A stretch of DNA of 64,000 nucleotides from Mytilus californianus (Eukaryota > Mollusca > Bivalvia > Mytilida > Mytilidae), in NCBI RefSeq assembly GCF_021869535.1, contig NW_026262712.1:53572384-53636383 (forward strand), written 5' to 3'. The position numbers and the translations under genes are program-made. This document shows, in pieces, positions 22,346-34,149 of the stretch. The notes under the pieces are model-generated. The model was given only the letters and a program-made list of their open reading frames with translations, ran no database searches and was not told where the DNA came from. Within the stretch, counting starts at the first letter, position 1; each line of letters starts with the position of its first letter.

Positions 22346-23419
22346 GGTCATCGTTCGAATAATAAGTTATCAGTATATTTAACTTTGAAATAATCACAAT
22401 TTCGTTGTTTATTGTTTTATAAAGGCAAAAATACTCCTTAGGTTTCGTAGCAATATATGCATACGTTTAATATGTTTAACGATTGAAGACTTTCCAACCT
22501 AAATCTAAAATGATAAATACTTTGCTTAAGTATCTGACTTATCTCATATAAATGTGATGCATTTGTAATGATTTTCATTTTAGTTAATTTTTAATGAAGA
22601 TAGTTTTTTTTGTTTGCTTGAGGGGGGTTAACGGGATTTAAACCATATTGCATCACTCATTTTAAATGCATTATTCGCCCGATACCTACTTAAGTCGCAA
22701 GTTTGGACGGCTCTTTAATGAACAAATATTATAAGGATATTGCACATGCAATGCAGTGTTCCAATTACGGCCTGTACTATTAACATTTGATGCGGTTACC
22801 CTAATATGGGTAAGTTATTACTAATAAAAAATAATCGCCCAACCGTAACGACACTCTTACTTCACCTGTAACGTCTTATGTTATAGCTGTATACCAAATA
22901 TATAATCAATTGCCTCGCGTATCACAGAACACGTATGGACACCTAAAATGTCCAAGCAATTTATCAATTTCTATAATCACCAACCATCCCTCAATTGAAA
23001 CGTAACTTCAACTATGTCTATAACTTTTTATGATACAGCTTCAAATCAAATATCAAACCAATAGATAAGGGCATTACAGAAAAAAGTGGGAAAAAAAACA
23101 GATTTTCAAGTTTCTAAGGGTGAATCGAAACTCAAACTCGATATCTAACTTCTTCTTATATATATAAGATTATACCAAATATCAAACCAAAAGCAAGTTT
23201 CTAAGGGTCACAACTTTTGCAGAATATGCTCAACCTGAAGAAATCTCAAACTCGATCTGGAATATCTTATGGTATGAATAGCTGCCAAATATGAAACCAA
23301 TTGATATAAACAGTACAAAACGTGCAAAAAACTTACCTAAAGGACATATGAATGGACTGACGGCCAGAGGGAATGCTCATCTGCAGTCCCTTTTAGCTTC
23401 GCCAGTAAGGAATAATACA
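22346..23419. repeat. Repeat-derived stretch (family C fragments)
   Basis: From about 23000 the sequence is made of 'ccaaatatcaaaccaat', 'agtttctaagggtcacaact' and 'cctaacggacatac'-like words. These also occur at 30300-30460, 31010-31240, 41640-41880, 43990-44180 and 53170-53600. 22346-23000 shows nothing I recognise. Confidence 0.5.
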
Positions 23420-24370
23420 ATGGGATGTGGAGTATACGTCAAAGAGAAAACAATTATAGCAATATTCTAGCAGCGCCTGCATACGGAGTATATATCTCCC
23501 AGTTGATACGATATTCAAGGGCTTGTTTTTCTTATCATGATTTCCTTGATAGAGGGTTCTGCTCACAAGGAAGCTATTAAACCATGAGTTCCCAGTGGTG
23601 AAGTTGAAATCATCTTTTTCACGAGTTGGTTGGCCGTTATGGAATATCTGTTGCACAGATGACAACGTATATGTTCCAACTGTCATAACTACAATCCCAT
23701 TCCCTTTTCCCCGAATGTGAACTACCGAATTAGACTTTAAATAAATCACCAGATTTGTACTTAACACGAGCAACATGACGGATGCCACTTGGAAAGCTGG
23801 ATCTGCTTACCCATCCGAAGCACCTGAGATCATCCCTTGTTTTGTTTTAGAGGGGTTCGTGTTGCTCTTGCATTAGTTATAAGTGTTGCTCTTCGTGCTT
23901 TTTGATTTTCCAATGTTTGTGTTGTTTATAACGGTAACAATCTCGTCTATCCTTTATCATGAAAAAACATGTTTCAATACCAAAATTTCCCATTCGGTCA
24001 CGTTTCAGGGTTAGAACATTTTACATGACCGATGGTCTGGAATTTGGTGATGTCTTAGGGTTAGATAAGAGTCAATTACCAATCCGCTATTGCGTGATGT
24101 CTAATCACTTGATATAACTTATCAACGTATTTTATAGGAGTAACATAACGGGTGTCGCATGTGGGGGGGGAAATGCTTACCCTTCCGGATCATCTGGGAT
24201 CATCCCCAGTTTTTGTTGTGGTGGTGTTACTCAGTCTTGAGTTTTCTATGTTGTGTTTTGTGTACTGTTGTTTGTCTGGTTTTTTTTTTCTTTTTTAGCC
24301 GTGGCGTTGTCAGTTTATTTTCGACTTATGAGTTTGCATGTCCCTTTGATATCTTTAGCCTCTCTGTTAT
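23420..24370 (+). pseudogene. 3' end of an RT-bearing retroelement (RT1 family)
   Basis: Plus-strand translation gives 'APAYGVYISQLIRYSRA' and 'DFLDRGF', blocks shared with 41000-41480 and, inverted, 48540-48700. The rest is 3' untranslated sequence ending near 'gccgtggcgttgtcagttta', also found after the 41-kb copy. Stops are frequent. The family is probably Penelope-like, judged from the related copies. Confidence 0.6.
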
Positions 24371-24579
24371 AGACACAAACATCAAAAAAACATTCGACTC
24401 TTTACATATAAAACATCACAAATAATAATACCGTAATACCTACAAAACTTAAAATGAAATGAATTCTGTTGTTCCATCAAACATAATGATTTACTTAACC
24501 ATCAACATAATGATGTAGTACAGATTATGCAATGTATTGACACATACAAAAACTATTGTTCACAACTCATTCAAAATGA

Positions 24580-26223
24580 CTAGTTTGTCTTGAATACGGA
24601 TATTGTTTTACCGTCATTATTTGCAATGTAAACCTTAGATAGTTTCTTACTGTAACAGAATGCAAGAGGTTTGAACAAATTGTCTTTCAAAAAGATGTCT
24701 TCAAGGGTTCCAGAAGATGTGAGTTTATGAATGTTTTGTGAATCGCGTCCAAGGACGTATATGTTGTCGGCATCATCTATTTGAATATCCCGTGATTGAC
24801 GAAGATTGGGAGAAGTATAAGTAAAAACAGTATTTCCATCTGACGTTATGCAGTAAATTTCATGATTGAATGAATAACAAATGTTTCCATTTGAGCAAAC
24901 GGATATGAAGCCAGGATAATGCTCAACTGTTTGCGCATTTATTGTTCTTTCGAAATTTCCGCATAAGTCTAGGACATGTATGTTTCCTTTAGCTCCTACA
25001 AATATCTTATCTTTTGTTGCAGTAACACCATCGGTTCCTTTTTGTTTCAATTCTATTTGTTTTAATATTTTTCGTCCATCTATATCGACGAACAGTATGT
25101 ACGAATTATATGCACAAGACACAACAGCAGTGGTTGTTTGTTGTATTGCTGATATATCCCATGGTGCATATGGATAGCCGATAGATAATAAGAAGGTGTC
25201 GTTTTCATCACAAAAATAAACTTTTTTCGTATTTACATCACAGAAAATCAATGTGTTATTGTCTGATATCGTGATGCCTGTTACTCCTTCCAATTTTTCT
25301 CCTTGCATGTCAATGTCGTAGAGATAGGTGATGGAGGTAACCTGACGCTTCAGAACGACTGGAACCTGTGACTGCCGCTGCGTGTATGGGTCAATTGAAA
25401 CGGAACAAGGCGTGTATTTCCATTCTATTGAACCGAGATCCGTTAAATTTTCTTTCGGGACTCTTTCGACGAACCAAAGACTGGTGTCTACAAACGATTC
25501 GGTTAGCTCTTTAACTTGATTTTCAATGATATCTAAGATTGGTTTCGATGAATAAATTGAAATAAACGCTTGTTTTTCAGAACCATGATCTCTTATAAAT
25601 TCAAACACTTCTTTTTGTGTTTTTGTAGATGTTACCAAGTCACCTATATCTTTCTCCTGTCGTTTAATACCAGTGACATCTTTGTTTTTTAGTTCGGATA
25701 GTTGTTTAAGAAGTGACTCTTCTAAAGATTCCAAACGCTTGATAATATTTTCTTTTGTTTTCGCTATTTGTTTTCGAATTTGTGTTTCTTCTTGTTCTAT
25801 TCGACTACAATTTTCCTTTCGATTGGTGTTCAGTCTCTCTAATGCTTCTAAAATAAAGCACAACTGTTCTTTAAAATCCATGAACGTCTCTGATTGTTTA
25901 GAACTCTTTGATGCAATATCAATTGATGTAACGTTCTTGCATACTCTGTGATTTTTTGGCAAACATTCCTTACAACATACAATATCATGATCAACACAAA
26001 AATAGTCTAAAGGCAAATGTTGATGCATCGAACAATTATTGGATAGATGAATGTTCTTCGGTAGTTTACCTATCTCAACCAAATGGTGACTTCGTGACAT
26101 TTTTTGGACTTTATGAGCTTCTGTACATTCGGAACACAATGCCTCTTCACATTCGGTACACCATTGGAAGGCTGTTTGGGTCATACCACGTGCAGTGCAT
26201 GGTTCACAATATTTTGCTATCAT
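24580..26223 (-). CDS. TRIM-like protein: two B-boxes, coiled coil, beta-propeller, no RING
   Basis: An intact 547-residue frame in one coding exon. B-box 1 uses C6, C9, C22, C25, C30, C33, H37 and H46/H47. B-box 2 uses C64, H67, C76, H79, C84, C87 and H92. A glutamate/lysine-rich coiled coil spans about 115-205. The C-terminal half (about 300-547) has six NHL-like propeller strands, for example 'GITISDNNTLIFCDV' and 'DIQIDDADNIYVLGRD'. A RING domain, needed for E3 ligase activity in classic TRIM proteins, is absent because the frame begins at B-box 1. A splice acceptor (GATCTAG|GA) lies just before the ATG, so the upstream exon at 26662 is untranslated. RING-less B-box proteins are numerous in bivalves, and roles in signalling or immunity are often proposed; function here is not known. 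The closest relative is the gene at 31592-33238. Confidence 0.9.
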   Translation of the reverse strand: MIAKYCEPCTARGMTQTAFQWCTECEEALCSECTEAHKVQKMSRSHHLVEIGKLPKNIHLSNNCSMHQHLPLDYFCVDHDIVCCKECLPKNHRVCKNVTSIDIASKSSKQSETFMDFKEQLCFILEALERLNTNRKENCSRIEQEETQIRKQIAKTKENIIKRLESLEESLLKQLSELKNKDVTGIKRQEKDIGDLVTSTKTQKEVFEFIRDHGSEKQAFISIYSSKPILDIIENQVKELTESFVDTSLWFVERVPKENLTDLGSIEWKYTPCSVSIDPYTQRQSQVPVVLKRQVTSITYLYDIDMQGEKLEGVTGITISDNNTLIFCDVNTKKVYFCDENDTFLLSIGYPYAPWDISAIQQTTTAVVSCAYNSYILFVDIDGRKILKQIELKQKGTDGVTATKDKIFVGAKGNIHVLDLCGNFERTINAQTVEHYPGFISVCSNGNICYSFNHEIYCITSDGNTVFTYTSPNLRQSRDIQIDDADNIYVLGRDSQNIHKLTSSGTLEDIFLKDNLFKPLAFCYSKKLSKVYIANNDGKTISVFKTN

Positions 26224-26661
26224 ATTCCTAGATCTACAATATTATGAAAATATTGTGCATATCATTTTCTGAAGGGAATCTTTTCTTAAATACACTACAT
26301 GATGTCGAAAGTATTTAGTTTTTGAAATATTCTCATACTAATAAAAATTTTAAAAGTAGGCAGGAAGGATGCAAGAGAGGAAATGTGTGTTATTATATTA
26401 TCGACAGCACATAAAGGAGAGATACTGTAACGAATAAAACACCGAATATGTGTAATTCTTGAATAAGAAATCATTTTGATTTAAATCAATGTTGAAGTCT
26501 TCTTTTCAAAGGTCGAAAAGAGGGAGGAGGTCTTTCTCCTAATTGAACTAAACTGTACAATCTAAATTAATTTATAACGATTACGTAATATAATTATCGT
26601 TTTCATTGGGTTAATTTTGAATGATGATTTTAAAAGTATTTGTTCTGAAAATAAAACATAC

Positions 26662-26740
26662 CTGTGAACTGTGTCAGTTGGTAAAATTACATGAAGGACT
26701 GATAAAGACATTACATTATCAGTAGTTAAGTACACAAGTT
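26662..26740 (-). other. 5' untranslated exon of the TRIM-like gene at 24580-26223
   Basis: Ends in a strong donor, TTCACAG|GTATGT, 440 bases upstream of the acceptor that precedes the start codon. Homologous to the orphan exon at 22260, which supports it as a real family exon. The 5' limit is uncertain. Confidence 0.55.
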
Positions 26741-27231
26741 TTTATAAACTGGTCGTGTTAAGTGTACCTGCGAGAATTATTTCCATGACAACATGATCTT
26801 TTAATTAATTTTGAATGAAAAAGAGGCGAAAAAAGCATACACTACTGAACGAAAAAATATTGTGTTATATGTTTCTTGTGATAACCAATGGTGAATCAGT
26901 AAATTCTGTAAAATATTATAAAATCAAAGATGGAAATAATACAGAATAAATAGAGAAAAAATCTTCCAAACCAACAAATAAAAAAAAAATATGGAAAATT
27001 GTCTTTGATTATATCTTAAACCATTGTCGTGACGTCAGCCTATTCATTTACCGTGGATTCATTTTCTAGAATCAACGCTTTCTAAATCTGTCGCTGAAAT
27101 GGATTAACCAAATTATATTCAATTGTTTCCTTTGTGTGCCTAATTTCATTAGGTTTGAATAGCTAATTTACTGATTTCTATTCACTAATGGAATTAATTA
27201 AAAAACTGACCTTTAATTTTTGTAATTTTTA
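26741..27231. other. Probable promoter region of the TRIM-like gene, nothing specific
   Basis: AT-rich, with no convincing TATA box at a sensible distance. No open frame. Confidence 0.3.
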
Positions 27232-27325
27232 CATGCCTTCACTGGGGATCGAACCCGTTCTTGAAATCTGTTATGTGTGACTGACATCAACATATCGACG
27301 AAACCTCTCGGCTACCAATTGGTTA
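27232..27325 (-). mobile_element. tRNA-like SINE head
   Basis: On the minus strand an A-box-like 'ggtagccgagaggtttcg' and a B box 'gggttcgatcccc' are about 55 bases apart. The ends do not pair as an acceptor stem, so a functional tRNA is unlikely. Confidence 0.45.
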
Positions 27326-27439
27326 CAATTTAAATGTCTATTTTATATATATAAATGAACCTATGATATACATCGGTACAACGGACACACAGGGCTTGTA
27401 CCTTTATATATACATATTAGGCAATCGTATAGTATAAGT

Positions 27440-27530
27440 TGGAAGCCGCGAGATTAGCATGGTTAAGATCAAAAAGTAAAAGAGTCAAGTTAAAGGTAGT
27501 GAATTGTCGGTTTAGGTTCGAATCCCTGTA
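27440..27530 (+). mobile_element. tRNA-like SINE head, second type
   Basis: A-box-like 'agattagcatggttaag' and B box 'aggttcgaatccctg' about 60 bases apart. No cloverleaf with a sound acceptor stem could be drawn. The following 300 bases are T-rich and unrecognised. Confidence 0.4.
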
Positions 27531-28159
27531 TTCTCTTTGTTGTCCCTATTCTTTAGTTTTCCTGATTTTTTTCTTATTTTGTATGTTATTGTGGATATTT
27601 TTGTAATAATAGTGAGTTTTACCGTTTAATTTTGGATTATCATTGGCTATTTCACATATTTGAAACGAAAATGATTACATTCAATTTGTCCATTTTTGTT
27701 TTATAGATATATAGTAAGATTTCATCTGTTTTACTTCATAATTTTACAAATGTTTATTCGCAAATTCCTATGCGAGTAAATCGTGATGTGCCTAGAATTA
27801 GGCTTCTTGCTAGAAATTTCGGTAACATACTTATTATGTAGACTTTATATATGCTCTTTGGTCAGGTTGTTGTCTCTTTGACACATTCCCCATTTCCATT
27901 CTCAATTTTATTAGAAATAAGTTCGAATATATCTTAATTGGTAAACACAGATAATATTCAGATGCCTGATAATTTAGAGACAGACGTGTAATGTTATATT
28001 TGTATTTTTCTAACCAATTAGTTGTGATCTTATATTTAGTAATGCATCGTTGAACATAATACCATGGTTAAACTCATTAACAATACCTTCTAATTAAGAA
28101 AAGGCTTTAATTTTGAAAAGATATCAACACAATAGTTTAAGTTATAGATACAATGGATA

Positions 28160-28229
28160 AGCGTTGATTCATGAAAAACAAACCATTCGCCCTCCGGGCT
28201 CATGGTTTCTTTTTTCAAGAATCAACGCT
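28160..28229. repeat. Hairpin with GC-rich loop
   Basis: Arms 'agcgttgattc' and 'gaatcaacgct' plus inner 'aaaccat/atggttt' enclose the loop 'tcgccctccgggctc'. A T-run follows directly. Probably a MITE tip pair; the same 'aatcaacgctt' word occurs at 27070. Confidence 0.5.
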
Positions 28230-28534
28230 TTTTTAGTGTATATATTACATAACACAAAAAACTGTAATAAAATTGTCTTTGATTATATCATAACACAGAA
28301 AACTGCATAAAAAATCCCGACGAACTCTTTTCAGAGTAAACCAAAGTGCTTCGGAAGAAAACAGAATTGTTACTTAATATGTTGTACTTCTTGGAATTAT
28401 ACATTCTGAATATATATCTAAATTTCACACACATAACTCTAATAAGCCTGTAATGTCACAGTACCCAAATACTGTTCTATAATTGCAACAATTTGTATTT
28501 TAATGATTCGACATTATACACGTCTTTCAACATA

Positions 28535-28642
28535 GGTAAATATTATTAGTTACATGGTGTGTTAGTGATCTAATACGATATATATGGGGTATATATCGTA
28601 TTAGGTCACTAGCACACCGTGTAACGAATTTATCTTACCGAC
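28535..28642. repeat. Large near-perfect palindrome
   Basis: The inner arms of about 36 bases ('gtgttagtgatctaatacga' and its inverse) surround only about five bases (28549-28625). Weaker pairing extends to 28535-28642. Looks like a foldback MITE. Confidence 0.7.
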
Positions 28643-28739
28643 TATCATCACATGTGGTATTTTGACTAGCGGCCTATCAAAGTGATCAAGTCTTCAATAC
28701 TTAGTATTAAAATCCTACTTCCATTTGTCTATATAGAAA

Positions 28740-29045
28740 ACAAATACCAACAATAACAACTTTTTAGCTTTAAATTTGTTTTATGAATTTATTTCAATCG
28801 TTCATTACATGTATCAATTTCTTCGTCTGTTGAATCCTTTCTTCTTTTTTTTTTTGAAAGGAAAGTAACTCCGTTAGGCCAACAATATCAACTTGTTAGC
28901 TTAAATTATATTTTATGAACTTATTTCAACCTTTCATCATCAATTTCTTCGTCTGTTGAATCCTTTCAGATTTTTCCTCAACACCGTGTTGTTTTTATAA
29001 AGGGTTGTGACTTCTTTTTTGTTTTGAAAGGGAATTAACTCCTTA
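28740..29045 (+). repeat. Two imperfect tandem units
   Basis: 28740-28875 and 28885-29045 both contain 'atcaatttcttcgtctgttg' plus 'aatcctttc' and then 'ttttgaaaggga' (with variants). Followed by a short duplication of 'atggtaactaacc'. Confidence 0.55.
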
Positions 29046-29749
29046 CTAACCCCATATGGTAACTAACCATGTATGGTAACTAACCCTATATTTTTTAGGA
29101 CACCCTATATCAAATATACATAGTCACCACGTGTAGTCCTTTATCCAATCATATCTCTATAAATCTATAGGGGGTAAGATAAATGTAAATATACACAAAA
29201 CGCTCACAGTATGTATCAACAGAAGAAACATTAACTGGAAAAGTAAAATCTACGGAAACGTCGCCGTGCAAAGTTCACAAAAAGTCTTCTTTTAAAAATG
29301 AGCAAATAAAATATTTTCCAAGCTTCAATTTCGTGAATGAATAGTAAGCATGGACTAATGTCAAATTGTTCTTAATATTTGAAGAAATAATACAAAACAT
29401 CTGTTATTCGATTTTTAAGAATGTGAATTTAAGCATGGATGTATTTAGGGTACTCCTCGTCACAGACTCATTGATCTTTTAGGTCGGCTCAAACCTTTTT
29501 TCTATGATTCAATATGGATTCAAAATTAAATAAGTATAGCTATAAAGTAAATAAGGATAGGTTTACAAAATAAACACCAAACGGAAACTTTTGTATGAAC
29601 CATAAAAAAATGGAGGTGAACAAAACTGTCAAATAGGTGCAATTTGGGTTCCCTCACGTTATGTGGCTTGTTATATGACACGTTGTCTGTCCCTATACAT
29701 CATACCCTCTTTTTATATTGACAGTCTATTCTTTTCACATTATGCTCGA

Positions 29750-29905
29750 TCGGTTCAATCCACCATTTTCTACATTTGAAAATGCCTGTACCAAGTCAGG
29801 AATATGACAGTTGCTGTCCATTCGTTTGATGTGTTTTATCATTTGATTTTGTCATTTGATTAGGGACTTTCCGTTTTGAACTTTCCTCGGAGTTCAGTAT
29901 TTTTG
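29750..29905 (+). repeat. Dispersed mussel repeat (family J)
   Basis: Words 'tgtaccaagtcaggaatatg', 'gattagggactttccgtttt' and 'tcctcggagttcagtatttt' recur at 38230-38330 and inverted at 47950-48250. 29046-29749 between this and the tandem units shows nothing I recognise. Confidence 0.6.
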
Positions 29906-30539
29906 TGATATTACTTTTTTAACCTCCTTGCTGGTTCTACCTATTGTATAGATTGTTAATTCGCTACTGTCGATAATGTGCTACTTTCGTTTATAATACA
30001 AATATTTTGTTCTAAAACTAACATTGGTGTTTCTAAAGGAAAGCATATGATGGTTTTGATAGTTTTCGATTGTCGTTATTTCAGTTACACTTATTTCGCT
30101 CTGTGCCAAAAATCCATTAAAAATCCATCATATTCAACCTGTTCTCCTTACTGCAAAAAATTTAAGCAAATAAAACATGATCATTTTTTTTTACGTATAT
30201 GTCTGTTCTAATTCGTCACTATGATCTAGTAAAACAAGTTAAAAAAACTTAAATTTTTAAGCAATTCATTTAATTTCTATGTTCACAAAAAATATCATTA
30301 CAATAGTTAAAGGCATTACAAGACCTCTTACATGTAAATAAAATGCGACAAAAGTAGATTTCAAAGTCTTTATTAAGGTCACAACTTCTGTTAACATTAC
30401 CAAGCCCGAACGAAACTCGAATCTGATCTGTCATTTTTTATCACGTGTCTATTTTATTTTTAGAAATTTACCTGTGATAATATAAATACAAAAAAATCAC
30501 TTGTTGTGACGTTGGTCCATTTATGTGACGCGCAGTGTA

Positions 30540-31000
30540 TACTTTGTTTGTGGTGTCCTAGTGTGCTGTCGTAAATTCGTGGGAAGTGTCCGTTGTCATT
30601 CTGCGGTTTACATGTTGTGATGTACTATAATATTATTTATTTATGTATTTATCTGTGCTGAGTCTTCTTGCGTTTGTTTGTACTGTATTCCTGTCACGTA
30701 GTGTTATCATTGTAGTGGTATAACATTGCCATATAAGCGGGAGTTTGGGCTAGCCATAAAACCAGGGTTAACACACCATTTTGTCTTCAAATGTCCTGTA
30801 AAAAGTCAGGAATATGGCAGTTGTTATCTACGGTCCGTTTCTATGTATGTTGGCGCTTGCTTTTATTGCAGTGAAGTGTTTATGTTGTTCCGTTGTTTTC
30901 CTCATATAGCTGATGTGTTTCTCGCTGTTTAAGATTTGTTTTTGCTTAATCAAATTATGATTATTGAAACAGTGGTATACCACTGTTGCCTTCATTTTTC
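30540..31000 (+). repeat. Dispersed repeat family B, copy 2
   Basis: Aligns with 20620-21085 throughout, with the same order of words and a few indels. Confidence 0.75.
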
Positions 31001-31591
31001 ATATACCTGTATGTATAACTGTATACCAATATCAAAAAAATGGATAGACGCTTTACAGAAAAAAAGTATAGTAAGCTAAGATTTTAGGGCAAAAATGTGC
31101 TCAACATGAACATAATATCACTTGATTTGGAATTTGTATAATATTATGGATATGAATATGAGCCAAATATTATACCGATATATATAAACATTAACAACAT
31201 GTACGGAAAGTTAACTGACTATTAGCCCCTTCATGGTTTCTTGGAGAATTCTTCAAGGATCATGACCGGCATTTAAGAGAGCCATACATTTCTGAGTAAT
31301 AATAGGGTAATTTTATTAACTTCCTGGTTAAAATCGAAAACAAAATTTGGACCATTGTCTCGTACAATTGTCCACCCTTTACATTTCAGAATCACTTAAA
31401 ATTTCACAGATCGATTTGAAAATTTAATGAATACCCTTTGGTAATAAAAAATTACCTACAAAACTTGAAATGAAATAAATTGTCTCATCAAACAAACTTT
31501 TAACCAACAACTTAATGTTGTTAACATTTTATGAAGTGTTTAGCTATGTTTTGACATGTACAAAAACTTGTGTTCAAATTCATTTATAATG

Positions 31592-33238
31592 TTACTTTTT
31601 TGCCTTGAAAACTGAAATTGTTTTTCCGCGATTATTTGCGATGTAGACTTTAGATAGTTCCTTGTTGTAACAGAATGAAAGAGGTTCTGACAAATTATCA
31701 ATAGATAAAATGTCTACTAAGATTCCAGAAGATGTGAAAATGTCAATGGTTCGTGGATCGCGTCCAAGGACATATATGTTATCGGCATCATCTATTTGAA
31801 TATCTCGGGATTGAAGAAGATCAGGAGAGGTATAAGAGAAAACAGGATCTCCCTCTGCCGTTATGCAGCAGACTTCATTGGTGATTGAATAACAAATGTT
31901 TCCATTTGAGCAAACAGCAATGTAGTCAATGTAATGCTCTATATTTTTCATACTTATTGTTCTTTTGAAATTTCCACGTAAATCTAGGACATGTATATTT
32001 CCTTTAGATCCGACATAGATGTTATGTTTTGTTGCATCAACACCACAACCCTGGCTTTGGTTCACTTTTACCTGCTTTGATATTTTGCGCATATCTATAT
32101 CGATGAACTGTATGCACGCTTCCAATCTACAAGACAGAACAGCAGTGGTTGTTCCTGGTATTGCTGCTATATCCCATGGTTGGTGTGGAGAGCTGATAGA
32201 TGATAGATAGGTATTGTTTTCATTGAAAAAATAAATCTTTCTCGTAGTTACATCGCAGATAATCAATTTGTTATTGTCCGTTATCGTCATGCCAGATACT
32301 GTCTTCAACCTTTCTCCTTTCATGTCGATGTCATTTAGGTAGGTTAAGGATCTAAGCTTCCCACTCGAAACAACTGGCACCTGTGACTGCAGCTGCTTGT
32401 AAGGGACCATTGAAACTAAACATGGCGTTTCCTTCAATTCGATTGAACCAAGATCTGTTAAAATGTCTTCTGATACACTTCCGACGAACATAAGACTGGT
32501 GTCTACAAACGAATCTGTCAGCTGTTTAACTTTGTTTTCAATGTCATCTAAGATTGGTTTGGATGAATGAATTGAAATAAATGCTTGTTTCTCAGAACCA
32601 TGATCTCTTATAAATTCTAACGCCTCTTTTTGGGCTTTTGTAGATGTTAATAAGTCACCTATATCTTTCTCCTGATGTTTTATACCAGTTATATCTTTGT
32701 TTTTAAGTTCTGTTAGTTGTTTTAGAAGCGACTCTTCGAAATATTCTATACGTTTGATGAGAATTTCTTTTGTTTGGGCTACTTGTTTTCGAATTTGTGT
32801 GTCTTCTTGTTCTATTCGACTACTATTTTCATTTCGATTTATGTTCAATTTTCCTAATGCTTCTAAAATAAAGCGCAACTGTTCTTCGTAATCCAGGAAT
32901 GACTGTGATTGCTTAGAACTCTTTGAAGCTATATCAATTGATGTGACGTTCTTGCATGCTCGGTGATCTTTTGACAAACATTCCTTACAACAAATAACAT
33001 CATGATCAACACAAAAATAATCAAAAGTTAAAGGTTGATGCTTTGAACAATTATAGGATAGGTCAATTTTGTTTGGTATTTTACCTATCTCAACCAAATG
33101 GTGACTTCGAGACATTTTTTGAACTTTATGGGCTTCAGTACATTCGGAACACAGTGCTTCTTCACATTCGGTACACCATTTCAGTGCTATTGGATTCATA
33201 CCACGTGCAGTGCACGGTTCGCAATATTTGGCTGCCAT
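31592..33238 (-). CDS. TRIM-like protein, second copy: two B-boxes, coiled coil, beta-propeller
   Basis: A 548-residue intact frame, colinear with 24580-26223 from M-[IA]-A-K-Y-C-E-P-C to I-S-V-F-K. The B-box cysteines and histidines, the coiled coil and the propeller strands all match. Upstream in-frame codons back to an ATG at 33262 overlap a pyrimidine-rich acceptor, TTTTTTTCTTGTAG|AAAT. The ATG at 33238 just after that acceptor is therefore the better start, matching the other copy. Differences concentrate in the coiled coil and propeller loops. The 3' flank (about 31430-31590) also resembles that of the first copy, so the duplication covered more than the coding exon. No upstream exon like 26662 was found for this copy. 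As in the sister gene, no RING is encoded. Likely a cytosolic scaffold or sensor (family inference). Confidence 0.9.
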   Translation of the reverse strand: MAAKYCEPCTARGMNPIALKWCTECEEALCSECTEAHKVQKMSRSHHLVEIGKIPNKIDLSYNCSKHQPLTFDYFCVDHDVICCKECLSKDHRACKNVTSIDIASKSSKQSQSFLDYEEQLRFILEALGKLNINRNENSSRIEQEDTQIRKQVAQTKEILIKRIEYFEESLLKQLTELKNKDITGIKHQEKDIGDLLTSTKAQKEALEFIRDHGSEKQAFISIHSSKPILDDIENKVKQLTDSFVDTSLMFVGSVSEDILTDLGSIELKETPCLVSMVPYKQLQSQVPVVSSGKLRSLTYLNDIDMKGERLKTVSGMTITDNNKLIICDVTTRKIYFFNENNTYLSSISSPHQPWDIAAIPGTTTAVLSCRLEACIQFIDIDMRKISKQVKVNQSQGCGVDATKHNIYVGSKGNIHVLDLRGNFKRTISMKNIEHYIDYIAVCSNGNICYSITNEVCCITAEGDPVFSYTSPDLLQSRDIQIDDADNIYVLGRDPRTIDIFTSSGILVDILSIDNLSEPLSFCYNKELSKVYIANNRGKTISVFKAKK

Positions 33239-33338
33239 ATTTCTACAAGAAAAAAATCCCATCTGAAATTTGTATTAATAACACTTACTATTTTCTAAAC
33301 GATATTTTCTTTAAAAATAAAGAGTGTGTCATCTGCAG

Positions 33339-33520
33339 AAAAAGTGAAATTGCAATTTAAGATTGAGTTACATACTTTGTATGGAATTAACGAGCTCTTA
33401 CGTAAATCTTTTGAATTCAAAATACTACTACGAAAAGCAAACAATGATGAAGTCAATGTGGTAATTCCCCTGTCGAAGTTATTGAGTTCAGATACATTCA
33501 ACTGCCTGGAAAAACGCAGA
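33339..33520 (+). CDS. Candidate orphan internal exon, function unknown
   Basis: A 182-base stretch is preceded by an acceptor (ATCTGCAG) and followed by a donor (GTGAGTAA). It is open in one frame with protein-like composition ('HTLYGINELLRKSFEFKI'). It enters in the middle of a codon and leaves at a codon boundary. No partner exon was found in the window, so it may be a displaced gene fragment, or chance. Sits head to head with the TRIM-like gene at 31592-33238. Confidence 0.3.
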
Positions 33521-33589
33521 GTGAGTAAACGTATTTTTCTTTGGCTAGAGGTATAGGGGGAGGGTTTAGATCTCACAATATATGTTTAA

Positions 33590-33870
33590 TCCTGTCGCAT
33601 TTTTGCGCCTGTACCAAGTCAGGAGCCTCTGGCCTTTTTAGTCTTGTATGTTTTTTAAATTTTAGTTCAATATATATCATTGAGTTTGGTTTGACGTCCA
33701 TTTTTCACTAAACTTGTCCACATTTTTATTTCGGGGGCCAGTTTAGGGCCACTTCAGGGTGAGGGATTTTCTCGCTGCATTGAAAACCAATTGGTTGCCA
33801 TCGGCTGTTATCTGCTCTTTGGTCGGGATATTGTCTCTTTGACATATTCCCCATTTCTATTCTGTATTTT
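33590..33870 (+). repeat. Dispersed mussel repeat (family D)
   Basis: Contains 'gcgcctgtaccaagtcagga', 'gggccagtttagggccactt' and the end 'ttgacatattccccatttc'; the end recurs at 27840-27910. Known to me as a common mussel repeat. Confidence 0.6.
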
Positions 33871-34149
33871 ATTTTTAAATGAATACAATAGTAGGTGGAA
33901 TTTATTTTAAGTAATTACATCGTTTGCGTGGTATTCGTTGGTTTCTCTCTGTCTTGTTTTCGTTTGTTGTTTTTATCGTAAATGAGTCCATTGGTTTTCT
34001 CTTTGTCATTCCGTTTCCTTTTATGGCTAACTATACTATATGAGTGTTTCATTGTTTAGGCTGTACGATGACATATGGCTGCTTACATGTTCGTCCTTTG
34101 GTATATTTGTCTCAATCATATTACTTCGGCTTACTTTAACCCATGTTTT

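Noticed and set aside
27232..27530. Two possible tRNA genes
   Set aside because: A- and B-box words are present but no acceptor stem or full cloverleaf can be drawn; better read as SINE heads.
33239..33262. Upstream in-frame ATG of the second TRIM-like gene
   Set aside because: It overlaps the pyrimidine tract and AG of a splice acceptor; the next ATG matches the start of the sister gene.
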